Shown here in pieces: positions 35,787-48,241 of a stretch of DNA of 64,000 bases; position 1 is the first letter of the stretch, and every line of letters begins with the position of its first letter. This DNA is from Sporobolomyces roseus (taxonomy: Eukaryota > Basidiomycota > Microbotryomycetes > Sporidiobolales > Sporidiobolaceae), in assembly GCA_016617785.1 (NCBI GenBank), contig JADILM010000007.1:1426001-1490000 (forward strand). Direction: 5' to 3'. The notes below the pieces were generated by a model. That model saw only the letters and a program-made list of their open reading frames with translations. It was not told the origin of the DNA and searched no databases. The position numbers and the translations under genes were made by a program.

Positions 35787-38700
35787 ATGACTTCCACTAC
35801 GCGTCCTCAACCTAGTTCTTCCCCTTCTCCACGTCCTTTCTCTCACGCCGCACCTTCCTCTCAAACAACTTCCTCGCAAGCTACTCGACTAGGAGAAGCA
35901 TCCAACAAATTCAGAGCATCCATCGGAGTGCCTACCGACAACACGCGATGGGGTCCTCCTTCTTCAAACGGAGGAGGAGGCAACAACTCGAATCAGAATA
36001 ATAATTACAGAGGAGTCAGTCCGGGCAGAGCTTCGACTGGTGGAGGTGGGAACGGTCAGGCAGGAGGAGGACAGAGACCTGGAAGTGAAGCGATGGGAAT
36101 GAGTTTGGGTGGAATGGGAATGAATCAGTCTCAAGGTGTATTCCATTCGGCTGAAAGTGAGTCACTCCTCGCTCTCCATTCTTCAGGAATTGGAACTGAC
36201 TGCCACGGCTCGTGATCCCCTATCTTGCTCAGCTGAAGGTAAGTTCGATGTCCCCTCTCGCAAGGTCGAAGTCGCGAAATAGACCGGAAAATTGACGATC
36301 GACTTTCTTCCTTTGTTTCTAGCTATCGATCGCTGGTTCGAAGACTTACAGCACTACGAAGCGACCCTCGAAGAGATGGCCGCTGCCTCGCTCGACACCA
36401 ACTTCAAGGAGGAACTCTCAGCTATCGAACAATGGTTCCGAGTCCTTTCGGAAGCAGAACGAACGGCCGCACTCTACTCGCTACTCCAGAGTGCTACCCA
36501 AATGCAAATGAGGTTCTTCATCACCGTTTTGCAACAAATGGCTAGATCCGATCCTACTCAAGCTGCTTTATTGAGTCCCGCTAATCCTAATCAACGTACG
36601 TTCGGGTTTCGTTCCAGCTCTCTATTCGAGTTGAGCTCAAGCGTTTCTACTCTGCACGGACAGAATCGCTCGAAGCTCAAATGGAACAAAAGATGTCCAG
36701 CATGGGAGTGAAATCGCCTTCTTCCCCTATGATTCGACAATTCGCTCGTTCCTCCCTTGGACCCAACACGAATCCCAATACCCTCGCAAACGAAGCCTAC
36801 CTCTCTCCCAACCTCAATCAGAACGGAGGAGGAGGAGACCAAGATTCCGCTCAATCGACCCTCGCAGCGCAACGAGCGAAACTCAAGGCTAGTTCGAGAA
36901 CTTCCGCTCCGGCAAACTTGCTGTTGGGCAACTCGATGAACGGACAAGGTTTGGGCGTTGGAACGGGAGAAGGGTTGAAGAGTCCTTTGTGGAGTAAAGA
37001 GGAAACGGTTAGGGAGAGAAGTCCTAGTCCCAGACCTAAAAGTACTGGAAGTACCGGCGATTGTAAGATTCTCTCTCAAGCTCCCGGCTGCGGTTCTCTA
37101 CTGACGATTGGTATGCCTCTAGCTCAATCAACCAACAACCTGAACGCTTCGAACGCCAACTCTCAATCTTTCCTCCGATCTCCCGCACTCGCCGATTCGT
37201 TCTCTGGAGTCGAAGGACAACTCTCACCTCTCGTAGGAGGTAGTTGGGCCTCGATGGTCAACACTCCTCTCGTCCCCATGTTTGGCAAGAACGGAGAAAC
37301 GATGGAACCCGGTAACTTTGGTCAAGCTTCGACGAACTCTCCCAATCCTACCAACCTCGATTCACTCGGTCAACGACTCGGTAACTGGCAGAACCAGAAC
37401 CAACAAGCTCAGCAACAGAACCCGAATGGAGGAATCGTTCTCGATGACGTGAGGAAGTTTAGGAGAAGTGCGAGAGTTTCAGGAGGCGCTTTGAGTGGAA
37501 TGTACGAAGGAGAATCAGTCAAGGACAACAACGCTCACAACACTCTCCAGAACTCTGCGTTGACCGCACAGAAACGAGTACAAGATCAACTTCAAGCGGT
37601 TCAACAACTGAAGAATATGCAACAATCCGCCATGTCACTCGGACTCGCTTCTTTACCTTCTCCCAACTTGAACGGTTCTGCTTCTTCTCAGCAACAACAA
37701 GGAGGAGGAGGAGGAGGAGGATCTCGAGTTGGATCGAGTGGAGCCTTGAATTCCCCTGGTCTACAACAGACTGCGATGCAAGCACAGCAGAACTGGAGGA
37801 ATCAGAACGCACCTCAACTCTCTCAATCAACTCAGTACGCTTCTTCTCAACACGCGAATCAGAACCAGAATCAATACGGTCACTCTCCGAACATGATGGG
37901 AATGAACTCATACGCAGGTGGAGGAGGAGGAAACGATCAATACGCCAACATCGGACTCGGAACGAACTTACCTCTGCCTTCTGGTCTCGGATCCCCTTCG
38001 ACACCTCAACAGCAAGCTCAACAACAATTAGCTTCTCTCATTCAACTCCAACAGCAAATGATGCAACAACAACAACAGTTACAGACTTTGGCTGGATTGT
38101 CGGGAGCTGGTGGACTAGGAGTAGGATTAGGTGGATTGGGAATGATGGGTACTGGAGCAAACTTGAGCCCGAACATGGCTGCTCTCGCTGGTCAAATGAT
38201 GGGAAATCATCAACAGATCAGTCCGAGGTTAGGCAACAACGGTCAAGGAGGGTTCAATGGGATGGGACTCGGAATGGGTGGTATCGGAGGTGAGTCGCTC
38301 AAAACACTGCTCAGTCTCCCTCACGATTGACTGACTGTTTCTGACGGTATTTACAGGCATGCCTTCACCTCGTCGTTCACCTCGTCCTCACGATCGTTCC
38401 CCTTCTTCGTTCCCGATGTCGTCTCATCGTTCCGGTAACTCTTCGACAACCTCTCAACTCCCTGCAGGATCCGGATCGAACCCGGATGAACCTCTCGATT
38501 TCTCCCTTCTCGGTGACACTCCCTCTTGGTTGAGGAGTTTGAGGTTACACAAGTACACTCCCAACTTCGAGGGCATCGGATGGAAGGAAATGGTCAAGAT
38601 GAGTGATGAAGATCTCGAGAAACGAGGAGTATCAGCTCTCGGTGCGAGAAGGAAATTGACCAAGTACGTTTTTGACGGTTCCTCACTTCTCCTTCTTTCG

Positions 38701-38916
38701 ACACGTGCTGACCCAATCCTCTCGCACAGGGTCTTTGAAACTGTTCGATCAAAGACTGGAATGTCTTCTCCTTCAGCACCAGCTATGGATCCCTCGACTT
38801 CATCCGATTCGACTCCTCCTTCAAACAACAACAACAACAAACAGATTGACTCGCAGGACGAGAAGGAGAACGATCACAATGACGAAGAGGACGAACACGA
38901 GGACGAGAACAACTAG
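35787..38916 (+). CDS. VTS1: Vts1/Smaug-type SAM-domain RNA-binding protein
   Basis: Seven exons (35787-36156, 36233-36238, 36323-36595, 36664-37062, 37123-38289, 38357-38663, 38730-38916) give 902 aa. The conserved N-terminal module reads [20 protein letters not shown] and [15 protein letters not shown]. The SAM domain near residues 788-848 has [33 protein letters not shown] and VFETVR. Vts1 binds Smaug-recognition hairpins and recruits deadenylases to mRNAs in the cytoplasm. The middle is Gln/Asn/Gly-rich, with polyglycine and long Q runs; the tail is acidic. Exon 2 is a six-base microexon (CTGAAG) needed to join HSAE to TEAIDRW. Confidence 0.93.
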
Positions 38917-39377
38917 ATTGCTATCGACTTTCGCTTTTCGACTCATCGCCAAAGCCGTTCTCCCTAAACGACCGCTCGCAAATTATACCCAAATGAACTT
39001 TCTCTCTCGCATCGCTTTCCCTCTTTCGTTCCGTTCCGAGTCTCCTTACTATTCGTTCAGTCACCTTACCTCAGTTCCCCCTTACTACCGTCGTCAAATT
39101 CGTGCCCTTTTCGCTCTTCAAATCACACAGACTCTCCCTGAATTTCTCGTCTCTCTTATTTGACCTTTATTTGCTCCTTTAAGCAACCCAATCTTATGTA
39201 GCTAGGTATCTCATGATTTGTGACTCTGTCTCTCTCGATGAAAACTCTCATCTCAGTCTCTTTCGTTCGTCGTGTCAGAAGAGAGAGCGAGAGAAATCTA
39301 ATTAGAGTTTGCGATTACTGATAATGACAACAAGAACGACTAGAGATGCTACAACATTGAAATGATATACTCTATAG
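38917..39377. other. convergent 3' region between Vts1 and Pol gamma
   Basis: About 460 bases between two genes ending toward each other. It contains both 3' UTRs. No gene, repeat or RNA element is evident. Confidence 0.5.
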
Positions 39378-42300
39378 CTACACTTTGACCCTCGCCATCG
39401 GGCGATGCAGAGAGAAGTTCTCCTCCTCTTCGAATTCTTCAGGTAAACCTCCCTCACCGTCAATATCGTCAAACTCGAACTCCCCCTTCGTCTTCTTCTT
39501 TGCTACAGCCGCTCGAGGAGATGTTCGACGACGTTGAAGAGGAGTCGGAGATCCACGAGGATGAAGTGCTTCATCGTCTTGTTCGAATCGGATCGAGCGA
39601 ATCTTCTTCAAGGGTTCATCGACGACGGCTCCTAGATTCCTTCCTCCTACTCTCGAGTTACTACGGTAGAGAGGGGCTTTCCGAGCGTTCTCAATCGATT
39701 GTTTCCACAATTTCATGATTTCTGCCGGTTTCGAAGCGGTCTGAGCGATGAGGAATTCGGTTTGGTCGACTCGATGTTGATCACCGATGATGGAAGAATC
39801 GGGAAGGTGAGGGATGGGTACCGGAGAGAGGGAGGATTCGGCAGACATGTCGCGACCGTCGGCGAAGAGAGATCCTCCAGAAGTTCGAGCGAGAGTGTCG
39901 GAGATATCTTGAGATTCACCGAATGGGATCGAGTCGGGATTCGAAGGAGTGACGCAAGTCATGTTGACCTCCTTTCGGAAGCAGGTGTCGACGTCGACAG
40001 CGGAGAAGAAGGCACAACCCTGCGGTAAGAGAGATCGCGTCAGTCGGGATCCAATGACTTACAGCAGCATGTGAGCTCACCTGAGGCAGATCAGGCATTT
40101 GCAACCGATAGGCGAAGAGGGATCTCGTCCAAAGATTCGCAACTTGCAAAGCCATCGCTGCTCGATACTTGTCTTCTTCCTTGACAAGATAGCGAATCTC
40201 ATCGTGGACCGAAATGAGATACCTTGCATCGATGTTGAACCGCTTCGTGAGGTACTCCATCGAGACGAGGAGAAGGTGAAGGTAGTCGACTCCCGAAGAT
40301 TGAACGACCCAGTTGATTCGTGAGGGTAGATAACCTTCTCCAGCTTTGCTTCGTCCTTCAGCAGGTAAGTAGGCTTTCGTGAGCGCTGCCGTCAATCCAC
40401 AGCCGAGAGCAGGAGTTCGAGGGCGTTCGTTTTGAGCGATCTCCTCGAGTTTGTTGAAGACGAAACTTTCGGTTCCTCCATGCCAGAAGTTGCGCTTGAA
40501 CGCGGCGGTACGATCGACGACTCCTTTCGTTGATGCGTAGAGATTCTTTGCGAGTTGAGTAGCTTGTTCAGTCGAGAGAGTAGGGTTCGATTTGAGGAGT
40601 AGTTGAACGGCGTGCTTGACTCCAGCTCCATAGATCCGAGAGTAGTTGAAGACCTTGGCGTCGTCCCTCGAGATCCCCAAGATGCTCGCCGACTTTGAAT
40701 GAAGATCCGTTCCAGCTGATTTCGTTCCCTCGAGGGTCATCCAACCGATCGCTGTTGCTCCGTGAATCCCGAATTGAGCATCTCCCATCACTGAACAGAT
40801 CCAGAGTTCCTCCGAGTCGACGTCGGCTCCGACTATAGCGTAACCGGGAGGAGCTTGAACCATAGACTTGAGTTCTGATCCGACTCGATTCTTCTTGGCG
40901 TTCGAAGCGGTCAACCAGGTGCGTTCAACTGCTCGTCGAGTAATCGTGCCCATCGGAATGACTTGAGGCAGAATGAGACCTTGAGTCGATTCGTCGGCTT
41001 CTTGCGAGGCGAGAGCGGCAGGAGTTGGAGGAACCGTCTTCGCGTTCCCTTCCCAGACGACCATTTGATTGAGGATTCGTTCTCGTGCCGAGGTCCAGTA
41101 GGAGCATGATGCGTTGAGTGCGAGGGCAGCTTCGGCGGCGGGGAACTCTGAGGTGAGGATACCATCTTCGAATGCAGAGACGAAGGGTTTCGAGAGAGGA
41201 CTTCCGACGTTCTTGCCTTCTCCATCGGGATGAGGAAGTTTGACGAAAGCACCCTCGTGATCCTCGTTGAGATGCATGTCGGCGACGTCGTCGAAGTTGA
41301 GAGGGGAGAGGGAAGGGTCGACTTGGACTTGAGCGTCGAGTTCTTCTAGAGGGATGCGATAACACCAACCATGTTGTTTCGAGTGAGCGATAGGGAAGCC
41401 TTTCCATCGGAGTCGAAGGAGCAGTGGGGCGGCTCGTTTGCCGATTGATACATCGAGTCCTTGACCAGGAACGTCGAGATCCCAGTACCATTTCGGCCAA
41501 ATAAGATCCGAATACTTGTAGGAGCGAGTCGGCCTCGACACGACGGGAGGTTCTGATGCTGAGGCAGAGGAAGTCACGGTCGAGGAAGGTAAGGTGACCT
41601 CGACTTGATCCCAATCCAGCTGCCGAAGCCAAATACTCCTGTTCCGCTGAGTCTTGTTCGCCCCCTTCGCCTGTTCCGCCAATTCCCTCAACTTTGCCAT
41701 AACCTTCTCGTGACCAGCTCCACCTTCCTCATCCTTCTTGATCGCCATTGCCTCCTCGAATTCTTCGTAAGGACTATCGAAGACCCCATCTGCCACTTTC
41801 TTCGCATTCTGAGTCGTGATGAGAGTAGCCATCTTCGAAGAACCTTTCTTCGGAATAGTGTAGAGTTGAACCTTCGGTTTGCCTTGAGCGATCTCGATGT
41901 GGAATCGGTCTTTGGTCGAATCGAGTTGGTCGAGGTTGATCGGGTTTTCTCCTTCGATAGCTACGAACTTCGTTGCGCTCTTTGCTGAGCGGACGGCGAA
42001 GAGCCAACCGAGAGAGTGGGAGTGAAGGACAGGATGAGATCGATAAGTCGTTTCGAAGAGGAGAGGGACGAGAGGATGTTGAAGGGAGAGTTTGTCGAGA
42101 TCCTTCGTCCAAGCTAGTCTTTTCTCGGTGGTCGTGACCTCCTCCGTCGGCTGCTTCTCTTTCACTGATCCTGTTCGAGCTCCTTGCGCTTCCGCAACTG
42201 CCTTCTCGAGCGCACTCTTGCTTCTCCTCTTCGAAGGTTCATCATCCGGTAACCTCCGCGCTCTCTTCGGTGTCCAATCCAACTGCTTCAGCCACACATC

Positions 42301-44206
42301 GTTCTCCCACTCGTACCTTCCTTCCTCATTCGGTTGAGCCTCGTCAAACCTCTTCTTCGCTTCCTCCGCCAGCTCATTCAACGATTTCTGAACCGCTTCC
42401 AATCTCGTCTGATAAGTTTCCTCCGCTCTCTCCAAGTACTGAGGCCATTTTCGATCGACGGGTAAGATAGGTTGAGACATAAGGACTACTCCAGCAAAAG
42501 TCGCAGGGTGAGGACAGGATTCGAGGAATTTCGGTAAGAGTGCTTTGTAGACGTTCCAAGTGACGTGAACGTCCTTCGCGCAGTAGTCGAGGAGTTCGGA
42601 GAAGTTTTGTCGGACGTCGAGGATCGTGGTGTTCGGGTCGATGAGGACGGATCGAAGGGATTTGTCGACTGTGTAACCACAATGAAGTCGAGCTACTTCG
42701 GCGAGGGAGTTGAGAGACGACACTTCCTTCCAGGTCTTGGGTGTAGGTTTCGAGGAGGTTGGCTTCGGTGTTTCGTCGGCATCTTCCTTCTTTGACGATT
42801 TCTTCTTCCCTCGTTTCGCTTTCACTGACGCTTCCAAAGGTGACAGTTCCTCTTCCTCCTCGACTCCTTCCAAGCCCATGTTCTTTGCTGCTTCTTCGGC
42901 ATCCAAGCCTTTGCGATACTTGATCCAAGTAGGTCTTTGAGGATTCGTTAGACCGCTGACGGCGACGTGAAGGGAAAGTGTATCGATGTAGCGAGTCGAA
43001 GGACGTCGGAGAGTGTATTCAGATTGGACTCGTGCTCGATCGTAGAGAACGTTGTGACCGATGAGAAGACGAGGGGTAGAGGAAGAAGGTTCGAAGAGAG
43101 TTGAGTCGCGAGAAGAAGAGGAGGGATCGGCATTCGAGTCGGGGGAAGAAGACGAGGAAGAGGGGATAGATGGGCCGAAGGGGATGAGGTGATTCGGTCG
43201 ATCGTCGTCTCCCGTCAACCAAGGACTGCACCAAGCGTACCATCCAGTTTTCCCCGCCGCGACAGCCATAATCGGCCAAACTCCTCCCTGGAACGGTAAA
43301 GTCTCAACATCAAACACCATCGTCTCGTCCTCCTCTGCAGGATAATCAACCGATTCCCAACTCCCGTCCGACGAGTAATGAGTCCATCCCCTCAGTAACT
43401 CCCATCTTTCCATCTCCGGTTGTTGAGGGATCTCCAGCTCAGCAAAACCCTTTGCGAGCGATAAGAAAGGTTCTGCGACTTGTTGACCAAGAGCGTGAAA
43501 GTGGTGTGAGATCGTCGGACCTTGTAGTTGAGGGAGTTTGAAATCGATTGCTGGTTCGAGCTGTTTCTTTGTCGGTCCTGAAGTGGAGAGTAAGCCGTGC
43601 TGTTCGAGATGTGCTCGCGAGATCGCGATGGCTTTGGCGGATGGAGGAGACGGTGCGAATTCGGAAGAGGGAGGAGGAAACAGTTGAGAACGAAGATTTG
43701 GCGAAATCAGCGGAACTTGAACTTCATTCAGCGGTGCTGTCGATCGAATTCGTATCAGCTGTACTCTCTACCATACGAACGAGGTAACTTACGAGGTGCA
43801 GGTTCATTTGCTTTTGCTGCTGTTTGACTTGATATCCGAATCGAAGTTGAGAATCCTCTTCGAGCTATCAACAACTTGATCAGCTACAAGCATCCGTTAT
43901 CGATTGGTCAGAGCTTCACGTACCCTCTGTTAGCCCTCTATGCCGTATTGTTCCCCTCAGCGTTTCATCTTCTAACTTTCCTTTTTCCCTCAAACCTTGC
44001 CCAACTCTCGACTGTGCGACGTCCAGCGGTCTATAGATAGCCCTTGTACAGTCATGTATCTGCGGATGCGGCTTGCGAGGTGATGTCGAGGTGGAGAGGC
44101 TCGAGAAGGCTTGAAGTGGAGAAGGGAAAAGGAGAGGGGAGTTTGAGAGCTTGTGACTAGCTGCTGGGTTAAGTTTCCTCCGTTTCAGCGCTCTACGAAG
44201 CAGCAT
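39378..44206 (-). CDS. MIP1: mitochondrial DNA polymerase gamma catalytic subunit
   Basis: Four exons (44206-43924, 43864-43793, 43736-40081, 40019-39378) give 1550 aa. The N-terminus [20 protein letters not shown] and RRGFSTSIR is a mitochondrial presequence. The 3'-5' exonuclease begins at about residue 258 with [25 protein letters not shown] and [13 protein letters not shown] are exo motifs. The family A polymerase has [18 protein letters not shown] (motif A, about 1086), [20 protein letters not shown] and YSRIYGAG (motif B) and [11 protein letters not shown] (motif C, about 1298). It replicates mitochondrial DNA. The spacer region carries a Lys/Glu-rich insert, and a fungal-type C-terminal extension of about 200 residues follows the polymerase domain. 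I chose ATG 44206 because it begins the presequence. Confidence 0.95.
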
Positions 44207-44383
44207 TGTCGAGGTGAGAGTAGCGGAGGTGATAGAGAGCGAACAGCGTAAATTCACTTAGGGTCGATTACAATCAATTTCAAATCGTAATGCACTCTCG
44301 TTCCGCACGGTCACTCGATACTTCTTCCAACAGGATCCCTCGATGAGAAACAGAATAGAAATAACAACACGAACTGCTCCTCC

Positions 44384-45972
44384 CTACAACGTCCAACAAT
44401 CTTGCTCGAATTCCTCCCCCTTTCTCAATCTCGTCCACCTAATCTCCCTCTTTTCATGCTCACCCCGATACGTGAAGATGGTGACACTAGAACGTCGAAG
44501 GAAGGTGAGGAGGGAACCGAGTTCAGGATACTCGAAGAGTAGCGACATCTCAGAGTGACTTGACATCTCATCTGCGCTCGAAGATGGACCGAAGAAGGAG
44601 GAGCCGATGAGGTGTAGTTGAGTGAGCGAGGGAAATGCGGAGAGTAAAGCGAGGAGGTGTCGGAAGGAAGTCTGATAGACAAGCAGCGCTGTGAGCGAGA
44701 GCGTGAAACTGAAAAAGAGCGAATCGATAAATCTCACCGAATCCTTGAATGAGCAAGACCCTGATAGCCGAAGAAGCTGGAGAGATCCTATCTGGAGGTT
44801 GCCGGGGGTATCCGGGATTTTCTTGAGGTAGTTTAGCTCGAGGTGCCGGATCTTAGTGCTTTGAAGGAGTTGGAGCAGTTGCTCGTAATCTCTGGGTTCG
44901 AAGATCCTGTCGTCTCTCCGACGCATACCGCCCGGTGAATGGACGGCTATCTTGAATCGTTCGAGTGATACGTCCTGTGTAAGATTGATCGATCGCAACT
45001 ATTAATATTTGTAGTCGTAGCTAGGTAAAATCGACGTACATCGTGCATGATTGCGTCCTGGAAGCCTTCCAAGAAGCGATCGTCCCATACCATCCCCTCA
45101 CCATCACCGTGTAGCTCGAGAGAGAAGAGTCTCCACCAGTGCTCGCGAGAGAATAGAGTCGAAGTCGATTGAACGGCCAAAGATTTGAGATTGGTTCCCC
45201 GCCTGTAGCTAACGTCGTGGAACAGAACTCCAGAGCGTACAAGAGTGAGGCGCCCTGCGCCGCCGTGTGCAGCTCGGATGTAGTCGTTCGCCAGTTGAGT
45301 CAGATGTTTTCTGCTTCGACTTTCCGTTTGAAGTGTGAGGTGCTGCAGCGCATTGAAGCATCCGAGTCCTGCAACTAATCCTGCTGATGTCTGCGGCCTA
45401 ATGTCATCCGGAACCTCGAGTGTGAGATGAGTGAGGTGAGGAAGGCGGAGGAGGACTGATTTGAAAAGATTCAGATGGGGTTCGGCGAAAGCAAGACTGA
45501 GGCGACGTAGGGCGTTCCGGCGCGCATCGTGTAAGTGTAGATTCGAGAGTCGAAGGTCGAGTTGTGATTCGTTGATCGAGAGATGTCGAAACCAGATTGG
45601 CTGAGCGAGGGAGAAGATTCGTTTGTTGATAAGGATCGTGACTACCTCGAGGGAGACCTCCTCGGCAATCGAATGGTATCGCTCTTCGTAGACCTCCTCC
45701 AGGATCAGGTAGAGAATGTCGTCCGGCAAGTTGAGAAGAGAAGTTGGAGAATGAGCGAGTTGGGGAGCTGTTGACAGCACAAGCGGAGGTCAGCGCACCC
45801 TTATAGAGATCACAAGGGAGCACTGCATACCTCCAGTAGGCTGCACATCTTCTACCTCCTCTTGTTTGATGAGATTAGGAGTTGTTGATCCAGATTGATG
45901 AAGCGACCTAGAAGAGCGATGAAGTCATTAGCTGACGTCTGACTAGTCCCAGATTGACCAGATAGCTTACAT
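44384..45972 (-). CDS. F-box/LRR-like family protein, copy F (inverted)
   Basis: Coding exons 45972-45971, 45907-45831, 45767-45040, 44974-44738 and 44671-44384 give 443 aa, with exon lengths identical to copy A (2, 77, 728, 237, 288). The AT^G split start is preceded by in-frame TGA-ACG-TAG. The F-box-like region LLNLPDDILYLILEEVYEE and the following 60 residues are nearly identical to copy A, whereas the end of exon 2 (TTPNLIK, VQPTG) resembles copy B. The C-terminus reads EEFEQDCWTL. The gene is intact and lies 178 bases downstream of the Pol gamma start codon. Confidence 0.86.
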
Positions 45973-46295
45973 CTACGTTCAGAGCGAAGACTGGCGGATT
46001 CGGGTCCGATTGAGGTGAACGTCGAAGATGAACCTTGAAGTCTCGAAAGCAAAACTTTTCATCTCGAAACTTACACGGGACAGCTTCTGTCGAATTTTGA
46101 GAATCTGTAATTTATGAGACCGCGTCACGCGAGCGAGTCTATCAATTACAATTCGTTTGTTAGCGAAACTTTCGCTCCTCTTCTTCGATTGATCGCAGTA
46201 GCGCTCGCTCGAGCACTCTCTCGCCTGCGACACTCAGAGGAGGAGATGTAAAGCTTGACTGTAGTGCAGGTTTCTCTGCAAGCGATCCAATTCAC
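45973..46295. repeat. family spacer, inverted (between copies G and F)
   Basis: The reverse complement aligns with the D-E spacer: GCACTACAGTCAAGCTTTAC, ATCTCCTC and GGAGCGAAAGTTTCGCTAAC are shared. It holds the 3' UTR of G and the promoter and leader of F. Confidence 0.7.
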
Positions 46296-47878
46296 TCAAA
46301 GCGTCCAACAGTCTCTGTCAAAGTCCTGATCCCTATCCGTGCGAGTCCACCGCATTTCCCTCGTCTCGTCTTGTCCGCGGTAGGTGAAGATGGTGACATT
46401 TGATTGGCGAAGGAAGGTGAGGAGCACGCCGAGTTCCGGATAGTGGAAACTGAGTAAGGCTGCCTTGCATCTCGACATCTCGTCTGCACTCGAAGATGGT
46501 TTGAAGAATGAGGAACCGACGAGGTGGAGCTGAGTGAGCAAGGGAAAAGCTAGGAGGAGAGTAGAAAGGTTCGGGAAGGAATCCTGCGAACACTGAGGAG
46601 TCAGTAACGGTTCTCGAAGTACACTTGAGAACGACGGTACCGCTTGTTTCAAACTGCAAGGCCCGGAAAGTCGGAGGAGCTGTAAAGATTTGACTGCGAC
46701 GTTACTTGGAGTAAGAGGAACATGATCGAGTGAGGCAAGGTGAAGGTGTCGCAATCTCGTGCGTTGGAGGAATTCGAGCAGCTGCTCGTAGTCGCTTTGT
46801 CTGAAGTACTTGAGCTCGTGCTGCACGTGTGGGTGAGTTTGAGCGTGAAGATCGAGTTTGAGACGTGCGAGAGGAGCGACCTGCAGAACAAGAGCACAGG
46901 GCGGTCAGTGTCTCGTAGGAAAACATGAATAGTGAGCTTACCTTTCCTCCTTGCGATACAGCCTCTAGACCTTTGAGCACCACATCTACATACGGTATCG
47001 TGCCATCGCTCTGGAGGTCCAGTGACAGGACTCCGGACCAATCAAAGTCAAATTCAAGCTGTACATCCGCAGACCATCGACATCTCAAATAGCTTAAAGC
47101 CATCTGTCCGTCCTGCGCATCGATGAAGTACGTGATCCCGTTTAGTTCGCATGAAACATAGGTCGGAAGTCTTGCTGTAGCGTCGTTGTAATACTCGTTC
47201 ATGGTGTCTAGTTGTTTCGTTCCTTGAGATGATCGTAGCTTCAGTCTCTTGAGCGTGGCTCTCGAAGCAATGGCGGTAGATAATAGAGCCAAGGCTCCGT
47301 CGGAGATACGGGCGTCAATCAGAAGCGACAAGTGGGTGAGGCGACGAAGACGAAGGATGAGGGATTCGAGGAGATTGAAATAGCCGTCGCTCAAGACGAC
47401 GTCTAGAGATCGGAGTGACCCACGTCTGAGCGTGTCTTTGTTGAGACCAGCGAGACGAATGTCGAGTTGCAATTCGTTGATTGAAAGATGTCTGAACCAA
47501 AGAGGGCGAGCGAGGGAGAAGATTCGTTTGTTGATTAGGATTTCGTCGATTCGGCACGTTATCTGCTCGTGGGCTGCTCCGTATCGTTCTTCGTAAACAA
47601 CGTCGAGAATTAGGAGGAGAATGTCGTTTGGGAGAGAAAGGAGGGAAGTAGGAGGTTGAGCGAGTTGAGGGACTATCAACAGAGCGAAGAATGGGTCAGA
47701 CTGCCTCTCAGCAGTCTACAAGAGATCTTCACATACCTCCCTTGAGCTCTTGCGACCCTGCTTCCTCCTGTTTCATCGATTTCGAAGTTGTTGATCTAGT
47801 TTGACGAAGCGACCTAGAAGAGCGACCAAAGGATAAGTCGGCTTCTGAATAGTCCCATATTGATTTGATAGCTTACAT
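46296..47878 (-). CDS. F-box/LRR-like family protein, copy G (inverted, mosaic)
   Basis: Coding exons 47878-47877, 47813-47737, 47672-46942, 46880-46641 and 46583-46296 give 445 aa. The AT^G split start has an in-frame TGA two codons earlier. Exon 2 (MSLRQTRSTTSKSMKQEEAG) differs from copy D by very few residues, whereas exon 3 (LAQPPTSLLSLPNDILLLIL, GLNKDTLRRGSLRSLD, ITYFIDA) resembles copy B. The leucine-rich pattern and final FDRDCWTL are present. The likely role, as for its paralogs, is substrate recognition in an SCF ubiquitin ligase. Confidence 0.85.
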
Positions 47879-48241
47879 GAATGTTCAGAGCAAAGACTGA
47901 CTCGACGAAGGTAGAGGTCGAAAACAACTCGAAATTTCGAAATCTCTCGAAGTTCGCAATGGATGCTTATTATCAGAAGCTCAATTGAACAGCTGAGATA
48001 GACATAAGAGCCAACAGAGAATGAACGAAAAAGCTGGGTCCTCCGAGACGACTTTGCAGTCAGCGCGAGCGAAGCGAAATTTCTGAAGAGAATGTAACGC
48101 TCCGTTCTTTCCACGAGCTGTAGTCGAGCAGTTCGCATCACGATTGCCAAGGGATAGTCTCGACGACCACTGCTCATACATCGATCGTTCTCTAGCCTCG
48201 ACTGGAGTCGAAAAGATAGTTACATTCTCCTCTTTCATTCT
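47879..48241. other. spacer between copy G promoter and Bub3 3' end
   Basis: Holds the upstream region of copy G and the 3' UTR of the BUB3 gene. Apart from the leader next to the split ATG, its similarity to the other family spacers is weak. No gene is seen. Confidence 0.5.
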
